A program made the position numbers and the translations under genes. From Smallanthus sonchifolius (taxonomy: Eukaryota > Streptophyta > Magnoliopsida > Asterales > Asteraceae), in the NCBI GenBank assembly GCA_023525975.1, contig CM042042.1:49301880-49365879 (forward strand): a DNA stretch of 64,000 nucleotides, written 5' to 3'. The notes beneath the pieces are model-generated. The model was not told the DNA's origin, did no database searches, and worked only from the letters and a program-made list of their open reading frames with translations. This document shows positions 23,973 through 35,151 of the stretch, in pieces (the first letter of the stretch is position 1; each line of letters opens with the position of its first letter).

Positions 23973-24112
23973 GCCAATGAGCTAGTGGTAGAGTGGTAAG
24001 GGAGACGCCAAGTGGGCCCGGTTAAGACAACATCTTGGCCAAAGTTGGACGAGACTCTCTCATGTGACGGGGGGTGCTACGTCACAACATTCAATGTTCG
24101 CCGTTCAAAAAA
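23973..24112 (+). mobile_element. SINE insertion, absent from the paralogous copy
   Basis: A 140-bp body starts with GCCAATGAGCTAGTGGTAGAGTGG (box-A-like, first 20 bases most conserved) and ends in an A tail. It is flanked by the exact duplication AACAACATTATCA at 23960-23972 and 24113-24125. The paralogous position near 27395 has a single AACAACATTATCA and no insert, a direct empty site. A box B is poorly conserved. Confidence 0.85.
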
Positions 24113-24290
24113 AACAACATTATCAAGTATGGGTACGTTAAATACAAAATTAATTTTAATTGTAGAATCATGAGAATCGTATAATACACAATACACGTGT
24201 ACGTAGTGTGACTCATATATATGTTAGAGAATTAGAAAAGGAGTGAGGTAAGTTGTATCATAAAATTTATAAATATTTATGTGTTTTTTA

Positions 24291-24870
24291 TACTACTAGA
24301 AAACATGATTATCCCTTAAGGATATTTACTGACGGATTAATCCGTCGAAAATAGACCAACAGAATCCACCAAGATCCAATTTTTTTAATTACTTTTTTGC
24401 ATTTTGGTAGACCTCATCAGCGATCAGTATAAGTTTTACAGATAAAGCCGTCAGTAAATATCATCAGATTTTTGTGGATAAAATTTTTGACAAGATTCCT
24501 GTCGGGCGTTTGCAATCGTTAGGAACTGAAATTTTCGTCACTAAATGCTCCTATAAATAGCAACAACCGAGGCTTTTAAAAAATGGCAACTGAAACCAAA
24601 CCTTTATCTGTAACTTTCTTTAAATATCCTAGATTGTAAGCATCGAGTTTCTTAATTATGACAGATCGTTGTTAGAGAGTTTGCAAAAATTGGTGGTCTT
24701 AAAATTTAGATACTTTGTCATGTGTGTGTATTGTGCCAAAGGCACATCATATTGGCATGGAACTGTTAAGCTCGGATTGTAGACTATTACCTATCAGTAA
24801 ATTCGTCGAAAAAATCAAATTACCTACGGATAGCCCGTCGGTACTTTTAGTGCTATTATAACCTGATAAT
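24291..24870. mobile_element. CACTA-like terminal fragment, copy 1
   Basis: ACTACTAGAAAACATGATTA is followed by palindromic GACGGATTAATCCGTCG and later CGTCGG/CGACGG motifs (AATTCGTCG, TAGCCCGTCGG). This resembles the subterminal repeat region of plant CACTA elements. No transposase or 3-bp duplication is seen. It may simply be part of the larger repeat. Confidence 0.35.
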
Positions 24871-25501
24871 CAAGCACATCGAATTTGCTAGAGCACCTAT
24901 AATGTATCATAACTTTATATTCACGTTATTTATTATAATAAACTGTTTAGGTTTTAATATCGTAAAATTATATTTGAGAATGTTTAAATATTTTTAACTA
25001 AAGTAAATTGTTTTTGAAAGTTTAATAAGTTGATAAACATACCAATTTATTAAACTTTCAAATTTTAATTTGTGTTTAAATACCTGAAGCCAAAAACATC
25101 AAACAAATGAAGCCGTATAATTATAAGCTTATGAAAACGATTTAATTGTGTAAATTAATAAGATTTATTTTTCTAAATATTCTTTTTGCTAACAACTTGC
25201 AAGAAAGCTTATGAAAACGATTTAATTGTGTAAATTAATAAAATAAAATAAAAACTTTAATAGCGTAAATCTATTATTTATGTAATTATTTAATGTTTGT
25301 ATATAACTAGTAAAATTTCCCAGCTCGGTACGACGGGAATTGAATTCAGAAATAAAAAAAAAGTAACAAACACTAAATTGAGTTTAAAAGTTGTGCAAAA
25401 ACAAACATATAAAGTTACGAGCTACAAAATTATAATGTCGTGAACATGAACGTTAAAACTAAAATCATATTTTATTTGAACCTGTTCGGTTTTAAATAGA
25501 A

Positions 25502-26000
25502 CTAGAAGTATGCCTTGCGCGTTGCGGCGGAAATAACGGCCTCAAAAGTTTCTAAAATAAAGCAAAAACATTTACGCAAACTAACCCGTTGTGAGAAGAG
25601 TGTATAAAATTAAACATAAGAAACAAAAATAACGTAAAACACACAGGAACAAATAAATAAAAAATAGCATAAAATCCCTTAAAACCGGTCATGGGGACTT
25701 GTAGATTTCGAACCCGCGTCGCATAGATAACGTTAACGCCCGGGTACCACTACTCCAACCTGAGATTTTGCTTTTCATTTCCTTCAACAACTATTTAAAC
25801 CCAAAAATACTTTGAAAATAAAGAAAACATGCATATTTGTGCCACTTGCTTAATTAGTTGTAAACAATTATTTAAATTCAAAAAATACTTAGAAAAAAAA
25901 AACCATGCATCAAGGGCTTATACCACTTGCTTAGTTAGATGTAAATTTTGAATAGTAACTTCCCCACACATCCAAAACTTAAATTTTATTATATATCTAA
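25502..26000 (-). mobile_element. Helitron, about 500 bp, absent from the paralogous copy
   Basis: On the minus strand the element starts TTAGATATATAATAAAATTT, close to the TCTATA...TAATAAA start of the Helitron at 56635. It ends AAGGCATACTTCTAG after a GC-rich block. Copy 2 (about 30302) reads AATAGAATTCATATAG without interruption, so the insertion lies between A and T with no target duplication, as Helitrons do. A tRNA-like block with GCGGGTTCGAAATC lies at 25760-25690 on the minus strand. Confidence 0.7.
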
Positions 26001-26155
26001 TTTATATAGAAACGTAGATAAAAATAATCACATTGTAACGGTATATTTAGAATTTAAGAAAACGTTCAAAATAGGTATTAAGAAACATGAAAGTAAATGC
26101 AAAAAACTTTAAAAGTTTAAATATTACGTAATTAAAGTCTTATATTTAAAAGTCT

Positions 26156-26587
26156 AATAAATTGATAAGCATGTCACCATATTAAACTTTCAATTTTTAA
26201 TTTGTGGTTTTTTTTTAACGGCAATTTGGATCACTAACGGGTCACTGGCCCTCCCAATCATCTCCAACTCATCAGGAGGAAACCCACTTTAGGTGAAAAA
26301 ACTCCCTGACCCAATTTGAATTCCTCTTTTTGATTTTGTCATATGTGTGACTTGAATCCAAAACCTCTCCATTTTAAAGACCACCAAGCTAATTTATGGT
26401 TAAAACCTTACAAACGAAGTTGTATAAACATGTCCCTCCCTCCCTCCCTCCCATCCTCCCATAGCATAGCTCATTAAATACCCTCGCTCCCATAGCATAG
26501 CATAGTTCATTAAATGGAGGAAAAAATAAAAAAATAAAATTCTAGAATACAGTGAAATTAAAAACGGGTCTATATACTACATATAGT
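26156..26587. other. Non-coding spacer
   Basis: It contains an interrupted stretch with a tRNA-like trace (GACTTGAATCCAAAACCTCT) near 26348-26370 and short (TCCC)n and CCATAGCATAG repeats near 26440-26500. No gene is seen. Confidence 0.5.
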
Positions 26588-26601
26588 AAATGTCATTTAC
26601 T

Positions 26602-26950
26602 TTTTTTTTAAAGGCAAACTTTATTAAACAAAACACGCCAAAACCTAAACCGGGCAGGCAACAACCAGACCAAAAACAAAACAATAAAACCTTACATCAA
26701 GTTAAAACTACACCACTTATCCCGCGTTAAAGAGTTGTTCTTTGATCTATTCGAATACCACAAGAAACCAGACCAAAAACAAAACAATAAAACGATTTGA
26801 TGCTGAGGATGATGTCTTCAATCTTAATGGGCTTGTCCGAGAATCTCTTTTCATTCCTAGCAAGCCAAATGCACCAACAGGTAACCATAATTATACCATG
26901 GAAAACTTCTTTAATGATCTCCCCTAAACCGGCATAAGAATGGAGCTCCA
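26602..26950 (-). mobile_element. 5'-truncated LINE with 14-bp target duplication
   Basis: The exact duplication AAATGTCATTTACT at 26588-26601 and 26951-26964 brackets 349 bp. On the minus strand it ends in AATAAAGTTTGCC and a run of A. The remaining coding part, about 75 codons (GIIMVTCWCIWLARNEKRF, then KIEDIILSIKSF), matches the C-terminal zinc-binding segment typical of plant LINE reverse transcriptases. A phrase of about 24 bp beginning CCAGACCAAAAACAAAACA is duplicated within it (26668 and 26767). 5' truncation during target-primed insertion explains the short size. Confidence 0.85.
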
Positions 26951-26986
26951 AAATGTCATTTACTATCTTCATTCTAAAGAGACCCA

Positions 26987-27086
26987 TTAACCATCCATCC
27001 CACCCAACATACTCACCGACACTCCTTATTCAATATCTTACTTCTCTACTATTCTTTTTTATACTTTTATTTCGTTTATAAAAAGA
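26987..27086. repeat. 100-bp segment repeated at 31345-31445
   Basis: Begins TTAACCATCCATCCCACCCA and ends CGTTTATAAAAAGA. The second copy continues into TGTGTGATTTATTTG, whereas here it is interrupted after the final A by CTAGGTTAG. That is consistent with Helitron insertion between A and T. Confidence 0.7.
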
Positions 27087-27564
27087 CTAGGTTAGAAACC
27101 CGTGTATTACATGGGGTTGAGTACTAAAAATGATAAAGTTCATAAATCCGTAAACGGAACTAAATTTAAGGCATTTTTATGAAATAATAGTGGCACATCA
27201 TAATAACAACTTTTACTGCAAAAGTTTTCAAGAATTACATAAAACTACATGGATCATGACAATGTTACAAATTGAAATAAGATAGTATCGGGTACAATAT
27301 CACAAAAAAAATATTTAGTCGGAGGGGTTTAAAAAACTCTTGCAACATAACTTTGTATTGAAACGATTTTAGAAGTAAAAAATTAACAACCTAACAACAA
27401 CATTATCAAATATGGCACGTTTAATACAAAATTAATTTTAATTGAAGAATCATGAGAATCGTATAATACACGTGTACGTAGTGTGACTCATATATATGTT
27501 GAGAATTAGAAAAGGAGTGGGGTAAGTTGTATCATAAAATTTATAAATATTTATGTGTTTTTTA

Positions 27565-28150
27565 TACTACTAGAAAACATGATTATCCCTTAAGGATATT
27601 TACCGACGGATTAATCCGTCGAAAATAGACCCACGGAATCCACCGAGATCCAATTTTTTAATTACTTTTTTGCATTTTGGTAGACCCCATCAGCGATCAG
27701 TATAATTTTTACAGATAAAGCTGTCGATAAAATTCCATCAGTTTTTTGTGGATAAAATTTTTTGACAAGATTCCTGTCAGGCGTTTGCAATCGCTAGGAA
27801 CTGGCAGATTATCTGTAGAAATTTTCGTCACTAAATGCTCCTATAAATAGCAACAATCGAGGCTTTTAAAAAATGGCAACAGAAACCAAACCTTTATCTA
27901 TAACTTTCTATAAATATCCTAGATGGTAAGCATTGAGTTTCTCAATTATGACAGATCGTTGTTAGATGGTTTGTTAGAATTTGTGGTCTCGAAATTTAGA
28001 TACTTTGTAATGTGTGCGTATTGTGCCAAGGGCACATCATATTGGTATGGAATTGTTAAGCTTGGATTGTAGACTATTACCTATCGGTAAATTCGTCGAA
28101 AAAATCAAATTACCTACGGATAGCCCGTCTATACTTTTAATCCTATTATA
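27565..28150. mobile_element. CACTA-like terminal fragment, copy 2
   Basis: Paralogue of 24291-24870 with the same ACTACTAGAAAACATGATTA start and CGACGGATTAATCCGTCG palindrome. Confidence 0.35.
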
Positions 28151-28195
28151 ACTTGATAATCAAGCACGTCGAATTTGCTAGAGCATCTATAATGT

Positions 28196-29614
28196 GGGTT
28201 AGGTTATAGTAAAAAGGGTTTTAAATATAAAAAGGGTAAGAAGGATTCTAAGCTTTACATGTGTCATTTTATTATTTTTAAAGGGAGAGCATAATGGTCA
28301 ATTTGTAATATACCAGATCAATATGTAATATACCATGTCAATGTGTAATACACCAGGTCAATGTGTAATGCAAGGTCTGATATTACACAATGATCAAACC
28401 TGATATTACACAATGATCAGACCTGATATTACACAATGAAGTGATACTACACAATGAGCGTATTACACAATGACCTGACATATTTGAGCGAATTGCACAA
28501 TAATGAGCGAATTACACAATGAGCTGAAAAACGTAAAACACAATGATGAAAACATATAACACAATGATGAAAAATACACAATGAACTTGTATTACACAAT
28601 GACCTGACTAATTACACAATGAACCTGTATTACACAATGACTTGAATAATTACACAATGAACTTGTATTACACAATGACCATATGTGGTACTACACAATG
28701 AACTTGTATTACACGATGAACTTGTATTACACAATGACCTGACTAACTACACAATGAGCTGGAAAACGTAAAACACAATGATAAATACATATAACACAAT
28801 GAACTTGTATTACACATTGAACTTGTATAACACAATGAACTTGTATTACACAATGAACTTGTATTACACAATGACTTGACTAATTACACAATGAATTTGT
28901 ATTACACAATGAACTCGTATTACACAATGACCTAATATTACACAATGACCAAACGTGGTATTACACAATGAACTTGTATTACACAATAAACTTGTATTAC
29001 ACAATGAACTTGTATTACACGATTAACTTGTAATACACAATGACCTGACTAACTACACAATGAGCTGGAAAACGTAAAACACAATGATAAATACATATAA
29101 CACAATGAGCTTGTATTACACAATGACCAGACGTGGTATTACACAATGAACTTGTATTACACAATGACCAGACGTGGTATTACACAATGAACTTGTATTA
29201 CACATTGAACTTGTATTATACAATGAACTTGTATTACACATTGAACTTGTATTACACATTGAACTTGTATTACACATTGACCTGACTAATTACACAATGA
29301 GCTGAAAAACGTAAAAAAAATTCATTTTTGTTTATAACGACACTATACTCGTTTTAAAGATAAAAACGCTCATTTTTATGGTGTAATTTTTTTAAAAAAA
29401 TAATGTCGTATGTAAAAGTTATGAACGTTTAAAAGTGAGGGGAGAACTTGATAAAAAGTTAACAAAAGTGGTCAAGACTAAAATACATTTCCAACAACTT
29501 TTTCTTCTACAATTTAATCTTAACCATTAATTCTTTTCTACAATTTAATCTAATATCCCTAAATCTTTCTCACCCTTCTTACAATTAAAATCATTTTTAT
29601 CTGAACCTAATCCT
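28196..29614. mobile_element. Non-autonomous MULE carrying a minisatellite
   Basis: Left end GGGTTAGGTTATAG and the complement of the right end (AGGATTAGGTTCAG) begin imperfect terminal repeats of about 50 bp. The 9-bp duplication CTATAATGT at 28187-28195 and 29615-29623 is exact. The paralogous copy 1 shows the uninterrupted site CCTATAATGTATCATAAC near 24897. About 1 kb of its interior is a minisatellite. The segment after it (29320-29420, ACTATACTCGTTTTAAAGAT) matches the inner arm of the element at 58172-60266, so the two are related. No coding capacity. Confidence 0.85.
28290..29290. repeat. ACTTGTATTACACAATGA minisatellite, 18-bp unit
   Basis: Dozens of ACACAATGA cores occur, most in the 18-bp unit ACTTGTATTACACAATGA. 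A longer-period phrase (ACTACACAATGAGCTGGAAA with ACGTAAAACACAATGATAAA) recurs at about 28745 and 29045. The array has higher-order structure and no constant-length unique spacers. Confidence 0.95.
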
Positions 29615-30455
29615 CTATAATGTAACATAACTTTATAATCACATTATTTATTACAATAAATTGTTTAGGTTTTAATATCTTAAAATTATATTTGAGAATG
29701 TTAAATATTTTTAACTAAAGTAAATTATTTTTGAAAGTTTAATAAGTTGATAAGCTGCAGCATACCAATTTATTAAACTTTCAAATTTTAATTTGTGTTT
29801 AAAAACGTGAAACCAAAAACATCAAACAAATGAAGCCGTATAATTATAAGTTGTTTGTGGGACGAATGCCACCTAGATGTCTCTAAAGCTAAAGACGGCT
29901 AATCAAAGATTATATTTTTTTGGAAAGTAATCAAAGATTATATGATGGTGACTTGTATTTTGAAATCTTTTGCTAGGATTTGTAAGACTTATTTTTCTAA
30001 ATATTCTTTTTGCTAACAACTTGCAAGAAAGCTTATGAAAACGATTTAATTGTGTAAATTAATAAAATAAAACAAAACTTTTATAGCGTAAATCTATTAT
30101 TTAATGTTTCTATAACTAGTAAAATTTCCCAGCTCGGTACGACGGGAATTGAATTAAGAAATAAACAAAGGTAGCAAACACTAAATTGAGTTTAAGAGTT
30201 GTGCAAAAACAAACATAAAGCTACAAGCTACGAAATTACAATGTCGTGAAAATGAACGTTAAAAGTAAAATTATATTTTATTTGAACATGTTCGTTATAA
30301 ATAGAATTCATATAGAAACATAGATAAAAATAATCACATCGTAACGGTACATTTAGAATTTAAGAGAACGTTCAAAATAGGTGTTAGGTAACACGAAAGT
30401 AAATGCAAAAAACTTTAAAAATTTAAATATTACGTAATTAAAGTCTTATATTTAA

Positions 30456-30939
30456 GAATTATTGAATTTTAATAATTTCACCTTTTACCAATTGGTCAAA
30501 AATAATCCTAACTGGGAATATTCTTACCACCGGTCCCTACTTTCAAACTATTTTTTACATTGGGCCCACCGTTAAAAAACTTAACGCCGTTAGAGTTTAT
30601 ATGACGTGGACATCTACAAACCGCCGAAAATTCGAGCCAAGCTAGCAGTGGTCTCGTGGTGGCTTTTGAAATTGGCTCTGGTGGTGTTTAATTGGTCTCG
30701 TTAAACACCACTGTGAGAGCCAATTTCAAAAGCCACCACGAGACCAGTGCTAACTTGGCTCGAATTTCTGGTGGTTTGCAGATGTCCACGTCATATAAAC
30801 TCTAACGGCTTTAAGTTTTTTTAACGGGGGGTCCAATGTAAAAAAAAGTTTGAAAGTAGGGACCGGTGGTAAGAATATTCTCAGTTGTGATTATTATTGA
30901 CCAATTGGTAAAAGGTGGGATTATTAAAATCCAATAATC
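30456..30939. mobile_element. Foldback MULE MITE, older relative of 14753-15286
   Basis: Same ends (GAATTATTGAATTTTAATAA and the complement of TTATTAAAATCCAATAATC) and same inner arms (GCAGTGGTCTCGTGGTGG), with more mismatches. The flanking 9-mers no longer match clearly. It interrupts segmental repeat copy 2. Confidence 0.85.
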
Positions 30940-31803
30940 ATATGTTATATATAAAAATAACTGAGTTTAAAAAATAAATTAACTGATGGGACATGTACAA
31001 ATTATAATTAACAATTATGAGTCATATAAACTGAGTTTAAAACCTCATTAACAATTACTCCATCATTGGCAATGTCCAAATTAACAATTTTACCTAATAA
31101 AAAAACATACGGCAATTACTCCATCAACAGTCGTCGACGTCGTCTTCTGTCTTCGAAATTCAGTCGGAAAGTGAGGTTTGTGAATTGACTTTTTTTGAAG
31201 AAAAACCAAACCTAGTGCTATTACAATTTTCATTATACTAATGAATTTTTTTTCTTCATATATTTAACGTTATATTTAGTTTTTTAGAGGTCAATTTTCT
31301 TTAGTCGTGTAGGGCCCCCGAAACCTTAGGGACGGCTCTGATTCCATTAACCATCCACCCCGCCCATCGTATTCACCGACACTCCTTATTCAATATCTAA
31401 CTTCTCTACTATACTTTTTTATGCTTTTATTTCGTTTATAAAAAGATGTGTGATTTATTTGTAAACTTCAATATTCAAAACTACATTCTTTTAAAGAAAA
31501 CTTTAATAGGTAAAATGAGAAATTTTATCATAACTAAGACTACAGAAGTATATTTTTCAGATATAACTAAATAACTAATACGTAAAAAAATAAACAAAAG
31601 ATTGATAGATTGAGTTTATAGAGTTCAAAAAATAAATGAACTATTGATATATACGGATTATAAAGTTCATGATGGGTTTAATAGTATGCGTGGGTTAATT
31701 ATATTAACTAATATAATCTGAAAAAACAATCAGGATTCCGGTGAGGTTTATTTTGATATCCAAATAGAGCTCGTGTTTTCAAACGGCTCTAATAAAATAA
31801 TAA
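30940..31803. other. Non-coding spacer
   Basis: It contains the second copy of the 100-bp segment (31345-31445). Otherwise it is AT-rich with no supported gene. Confidence 0.5.
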
Positions 31804-33294
31804 GAGCAAATTTCACTTTTGGCCTTGTGTGGTTTGACATGTTTAATCATTTTAGTCTAAAAATAAATATTTAAACATTTCTGTCTCTGAGGTTGTAATT
31901 TTGTAACCATTTCAGTCCATGACACTAACTCTATTAACTTTTTCTGTTATGTAGAGACATTTTAGTCAATTTATTTCTAAGTGAACTAGTTTAACTTTTT
32001 CAGTTTAATAAAAAAATTAGACTTTTTCATATCAACTTTTTTTCTACTTTTTTAAAAACGTTTTTTTTTTGTTTTTTAAAGTCATTTTTTTAGTTTTTAT
32101 CCCGTAAAAACTTATTTTTGAACCTTTTTAAAAACGTTTTTTTTTGTACTTTTCTAAAAATATTTTTTTAATTATTTTCTTAAAAAACGTTTTAAAAACA
32201 TTTTTTTATAAAAACTTTAAAAACGCTTTTTATAAATAGTTCAATATTTTAAAAACTAGTTGACTTAAAAAATTAAAAAAAAACGTGTTTAGAATAGTTA
32301 AAAAAACATTTTACGAAAAAGCTATAAAACGTTTTTATAAAAAAATGTTCTTAAAAACTTTTTTTTATGAAAAAAAAAACTAAAAAATATATTTTTAGAA
32401 AAGTTAAAAAACGTTTTTAAAAAGGTTAAAAAAACTTTTTTTACGGAAAAAAAACTAAAAAAATGATTTTAAAAAAAGTAAAAGAAAAACGTTTTTAAAA
32501 AAGTAAAAAAAAAAATTTATGAATTTTTTTTATTGGACTGAAAAATGTTAAAAAAGTTTACTTAGGAATAAAATAACTAAAATGTCCTATACTTGTTATG
32601 GGCTAGATTTCAAAGAGGGATCCTGAATGAAGCATGATACAGAATCCGGTATCCTGAATATTGTTATTAACGGTTACTTGTCCATCGTTTTAATCGCAGG
32701 GAAAACACTCGTAACGTTATGCTTGTCTAATGACTCGCTCAAGGGACGTGGACCACGTGAGAATTATGCACGATGACTTGAATAACGGTCACAAGAAGAA
32801 GATAGGGTCAAAACATTTATTTTCGGATAGTTAGTTGAGATCATTTTTTGTATTTAATTAGCGACATGATCGTATAGGAACACACACAATATACTCGCAA
32901 CCTTTTGTAACACTTAGCAAACGATCTTATTCGCTCTCATTGTACTCGATAATTTCTATTTTTCACAAGTCATCAAGGCAGCCCAACGTTTAGTCGGCTC
33001 CCGAGGTTTTATGCCGGAGATTATCAAAGATCAAGGGCTTTCCTCGTAAACACTCGTGTTGATTTTATTACATATTTGACAAGCATACTACCTTACTTTC
33101 GAAATTTAGTTACAAAGTTAGTTTATATAGTTTTTATCCAAAACAATGCTTAACAGAAAAAATTAATAGGGTTAGTGTAATAGACTGAAATTATTACAAA
33201 AATCCAACCTCAGGGGTTGATGTGTTAAAAGATTTCTTTTTTTATTAAATAGTTAAATATGTCAAACCACAGGAGCCAAAAACGAAATTTACTC
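31804..33294. mobile_element. MULE-type foldback element with nested LTR
   Basis: Terminal repeats start GAGCAAATTTCACTTTTGGC on the left and, as complement, GAGTAAATTTCGTTTTTGGC on the right. They extend about 150 bp through GTGTGGTTTGACAT and CTGAGGTTG. An exact 9-bp duplication, AAATAATAA, is at 31795-31803 and 33295-33303. The arms continue inward as a long hairpin of T-rich and A-rich sequence (about 31955-32590). A 492-bp putative solo LTR interrupts the right arm. There is no transposase. Confidence 0.88.
32594..33085 (+). repeat. Putative solo LTR, copia-like
   Basis: This non-AT-rich block inside the foldback begins TGTTATGGGCTAG and ends TTTGACAAGCA, that is TG...CA. TACT is at both flanks (a full 5-bp duplication ATACT would need one lost A). 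Sequence on both sides resumes the MULE arm. No internal region remains, so LTR-LTR recombination is inferred. The copia assignment is by style only. Confidence 0.5.
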
Positions 33295-33303
33295 AAATAA
33301 TAA

Positions 33304-34788
33304 AGTTTGGTTCTTTTACTAACAATCGGGGCTCTATTTCAAATCTTTTGAGAAAAAAATAATCTAACAAGTAAAACTTGAACCTGTAACATTACTTGAT
33401 AGATCGTCTTAGATACGTTTTGTATTCTATTAACGTTAGGTTGTACTAATTACTCTATATCATTATTGTTTATGAACGTTAGGTTGTACTAATCACTCTT
33501 CAACAACTAATGTCAATTGATAACTAGATAGCTAATATGCACACCAAATAAATGAATGATATATTGGGTATATAGAGTTCACAATTAGTTTACTACTATA
33601 TGCGGTATAAACATATTATATAGAGTTCTTAATTCGTTTACCAGTATTAATCAAAACTTAAAAGGTTGTAAATTCAAACCTTGTATAAGGCAAAAAAAAT
33701 CGCCGTTAAAAAAAACTAACAAAATCCAAAAAAAACAGTTGGGCTTCCGGTGCGACTTATTTAACATCCAAATTGAGTCGAGCCTTCTGGTTGAGTGGTA
33801 GCTCCATTACCTATTTAACATCTAAATAGACTAGACTTATTTATCACCGAGCCTTCTAGTTGAGTGGTAGCCCCATGACTTTCCAAATGTAAAGTCATGG
33901 GTTCGAGTATCGCTTGGGACAAAATGTTCCAGGTTAAGTCATAGGGTTTTCCCAGATGTGGGTTTCTTCCTAGGTGGTATTGGGCCAGGTCACCACGCTT
34001 CTGTTCTTCAAGCGAAAGGGTGATCTATTTGTCAGGGTGATCCCAGGTGTACGACCGAACTTTTCACACAGATCTGATAAAACAAAAAGCTCCGTTTTCA
34101 ATTGGAGCTCTATTTCAAAGCATCTTTTAAAAAAATTAACCTAACTTTTTCATACAAAAATCAATCAGATGTCTCTAAAAATTCAAAAAAAAAATTGAAT
34201 AAAACAAAATTTTCATTAGAAGAATCCTACTATAACAAATTGTCAAATTCTAGTTTATAAACATCAAGAGTAACACATCAAAAAATAATAAATAATCATA
34301 CATTAATGATGGTGGAATATAATCTTTTATATTGAGTAAAAAACTTGACAGTTCAGACTATATTTTCTTTATAACGGCGAATTTATTTATTCACGTGGAA
34401 CTTGAAACTAAAAGCTTCAAACATATATGCTACGCTATAAGAGTCTTTTCTTACATTTTAAATTTTTTTAAATGTAATATAACATGTTGTCTAGCAAAAA
34501 TTGGACTCTTACATTTTGAAAAGGAAAATTTAATATAATATAGTCCGGTTTTTTTACTATAAAACGAGTTCTACTCATCCGATGCAAAATTATCAATAAA
34601 CTTAATTACGTGTTGATGACAAAAATCAACCCATAATTTTGTTAATTGGCAAAAATGACCCTCAATTTTGTAAAATTTCACTTTGACCCTTTCAGGTTTT
34701 TAAAGTTTCAAGTTTACCCTTATAGTATATATTATCTGACTTATCTTTAATAATTTTCGTTTGTTTGTTTAGTTTTTTTTTTTCTTGA
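33304..34788. other. Non-coding spacer with SINE pieces
   Basis: AT-rich DNA with two partial tRNA-like heads near 33779 and 33849. Near 34625-34740 is a stretch (CAAAAATGACCCTCAATTTT) of a kind common in plant MITEs. No gene is supported. Confidence 0.5.
33849..34060 (+). mobile_element. tRNA-derived SINE-like sequence
   Basis: GAGCCTTCTAGTTGAGTGGTAG resembles a tRNA box A (first 20 bases are the useful part). GGGTTCGAGTATC, about 50 bp on, matches box B. A pyrimidine/GC-richer body follows to about 34060. A truncated head of the same family (CTTCTGGTTGAGTGGTAGCT) lies just upstream at 33783. No clear target duplication is visible. Confidence 0.6.
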
Positions 34789-35151
34789 CTTCCCAGTAGA
34801 GGTGCACAAACCGGTTTTTTTGATGGTCAACAACCGGATCCAATGGAACCGGTTCCGGATCGGATCCGGTTAAGAGAGTGGAGACTTTGAACCTATTGGG
34901 ACCGGACCGGATTTATGGAACCGGACCGGACAAAAAAAACCGGTTCCACCGGATTTTTTTTTTTTTTTAAAAAATAAAAAAATTAACAAAGATACACTAT
35001 AAAATACATGTTTTATTTATTTTGTAGCTTTTTTTAAGTGATTTAACAATAGTTTGTAAAAAAAAATACAAAAAACGTAATTGAATCACAAAATAGATAT
35101 TATTTATTATGTTTTCAATCTTCTTCGTCGTAGTCTTCGTAACATCGGTTT

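Larger units (their letters stand above)
23444..26155. repeat. Segmental repeat, copy 1
   Basis: It starts GTTAGAAACCCGTGTACTAC and is collinear with 27090-30455. Shared landmarks include GGCACATCATAATAACAAC, GACGGATTAATCCGTCG, GAATTTGCTAGAGCA and TTTCCCAGCTCGGTACGACG. Relative to copy 2 it has an extra 200 bp near 23510-23720, a SINE at 23973-24112 and a Helitron at 25502-26000. It lacks the MULE found at 28196-29614. No protein-coding gene is visible. Confidence 0.85.
27087..30455 (-). repeat. Segmental repeat copy 2, starting at a Helitron-like 3' end
   Basis: Collinear with 23444-26155. At its left edge the minus strand reads a hairpin ACCCCATGTAATACACGGGT, then TTCTAACCTAG, the same layout as the Helitron at 56635-57012. 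It contains the 1.4-kb MULE at 28196-29614 and is cut at its right edge by the foldback MULE at 30456. The repeat may therefore be the body of a large non-autonomous Helitron; its 5' end is not found. Confidence 0.7.

Noticed and set aside
26727..26987. 86-codon protein starting MGLFRMKIVNDILELHSY
   Set aside because: The target duplication shows that the start lies in flanking DNA and the remainder is a truncated LINE.
28290..29290. Regular short repeats suggesting a CRISPR-like array
   Set aside because: The genome is a plant nucleus, units are contiguous and drift, and there are no constant-length unique spacers or cas genes. It is a minisatellite inside a MULE.
31990..32560. Poly-T/poly-A blocks as a possible assembly artefact
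   Set aside because: They form the matched arms of a foldback element with an exact 9-bp target duplication, so they are biological.
33849..33915. Possible tRNA gene with box A and box B
   Set aside because: No cloverleaf with paired acceptor stem can be drawn and a second truncated copy lies alongside; it fits a SINE head.
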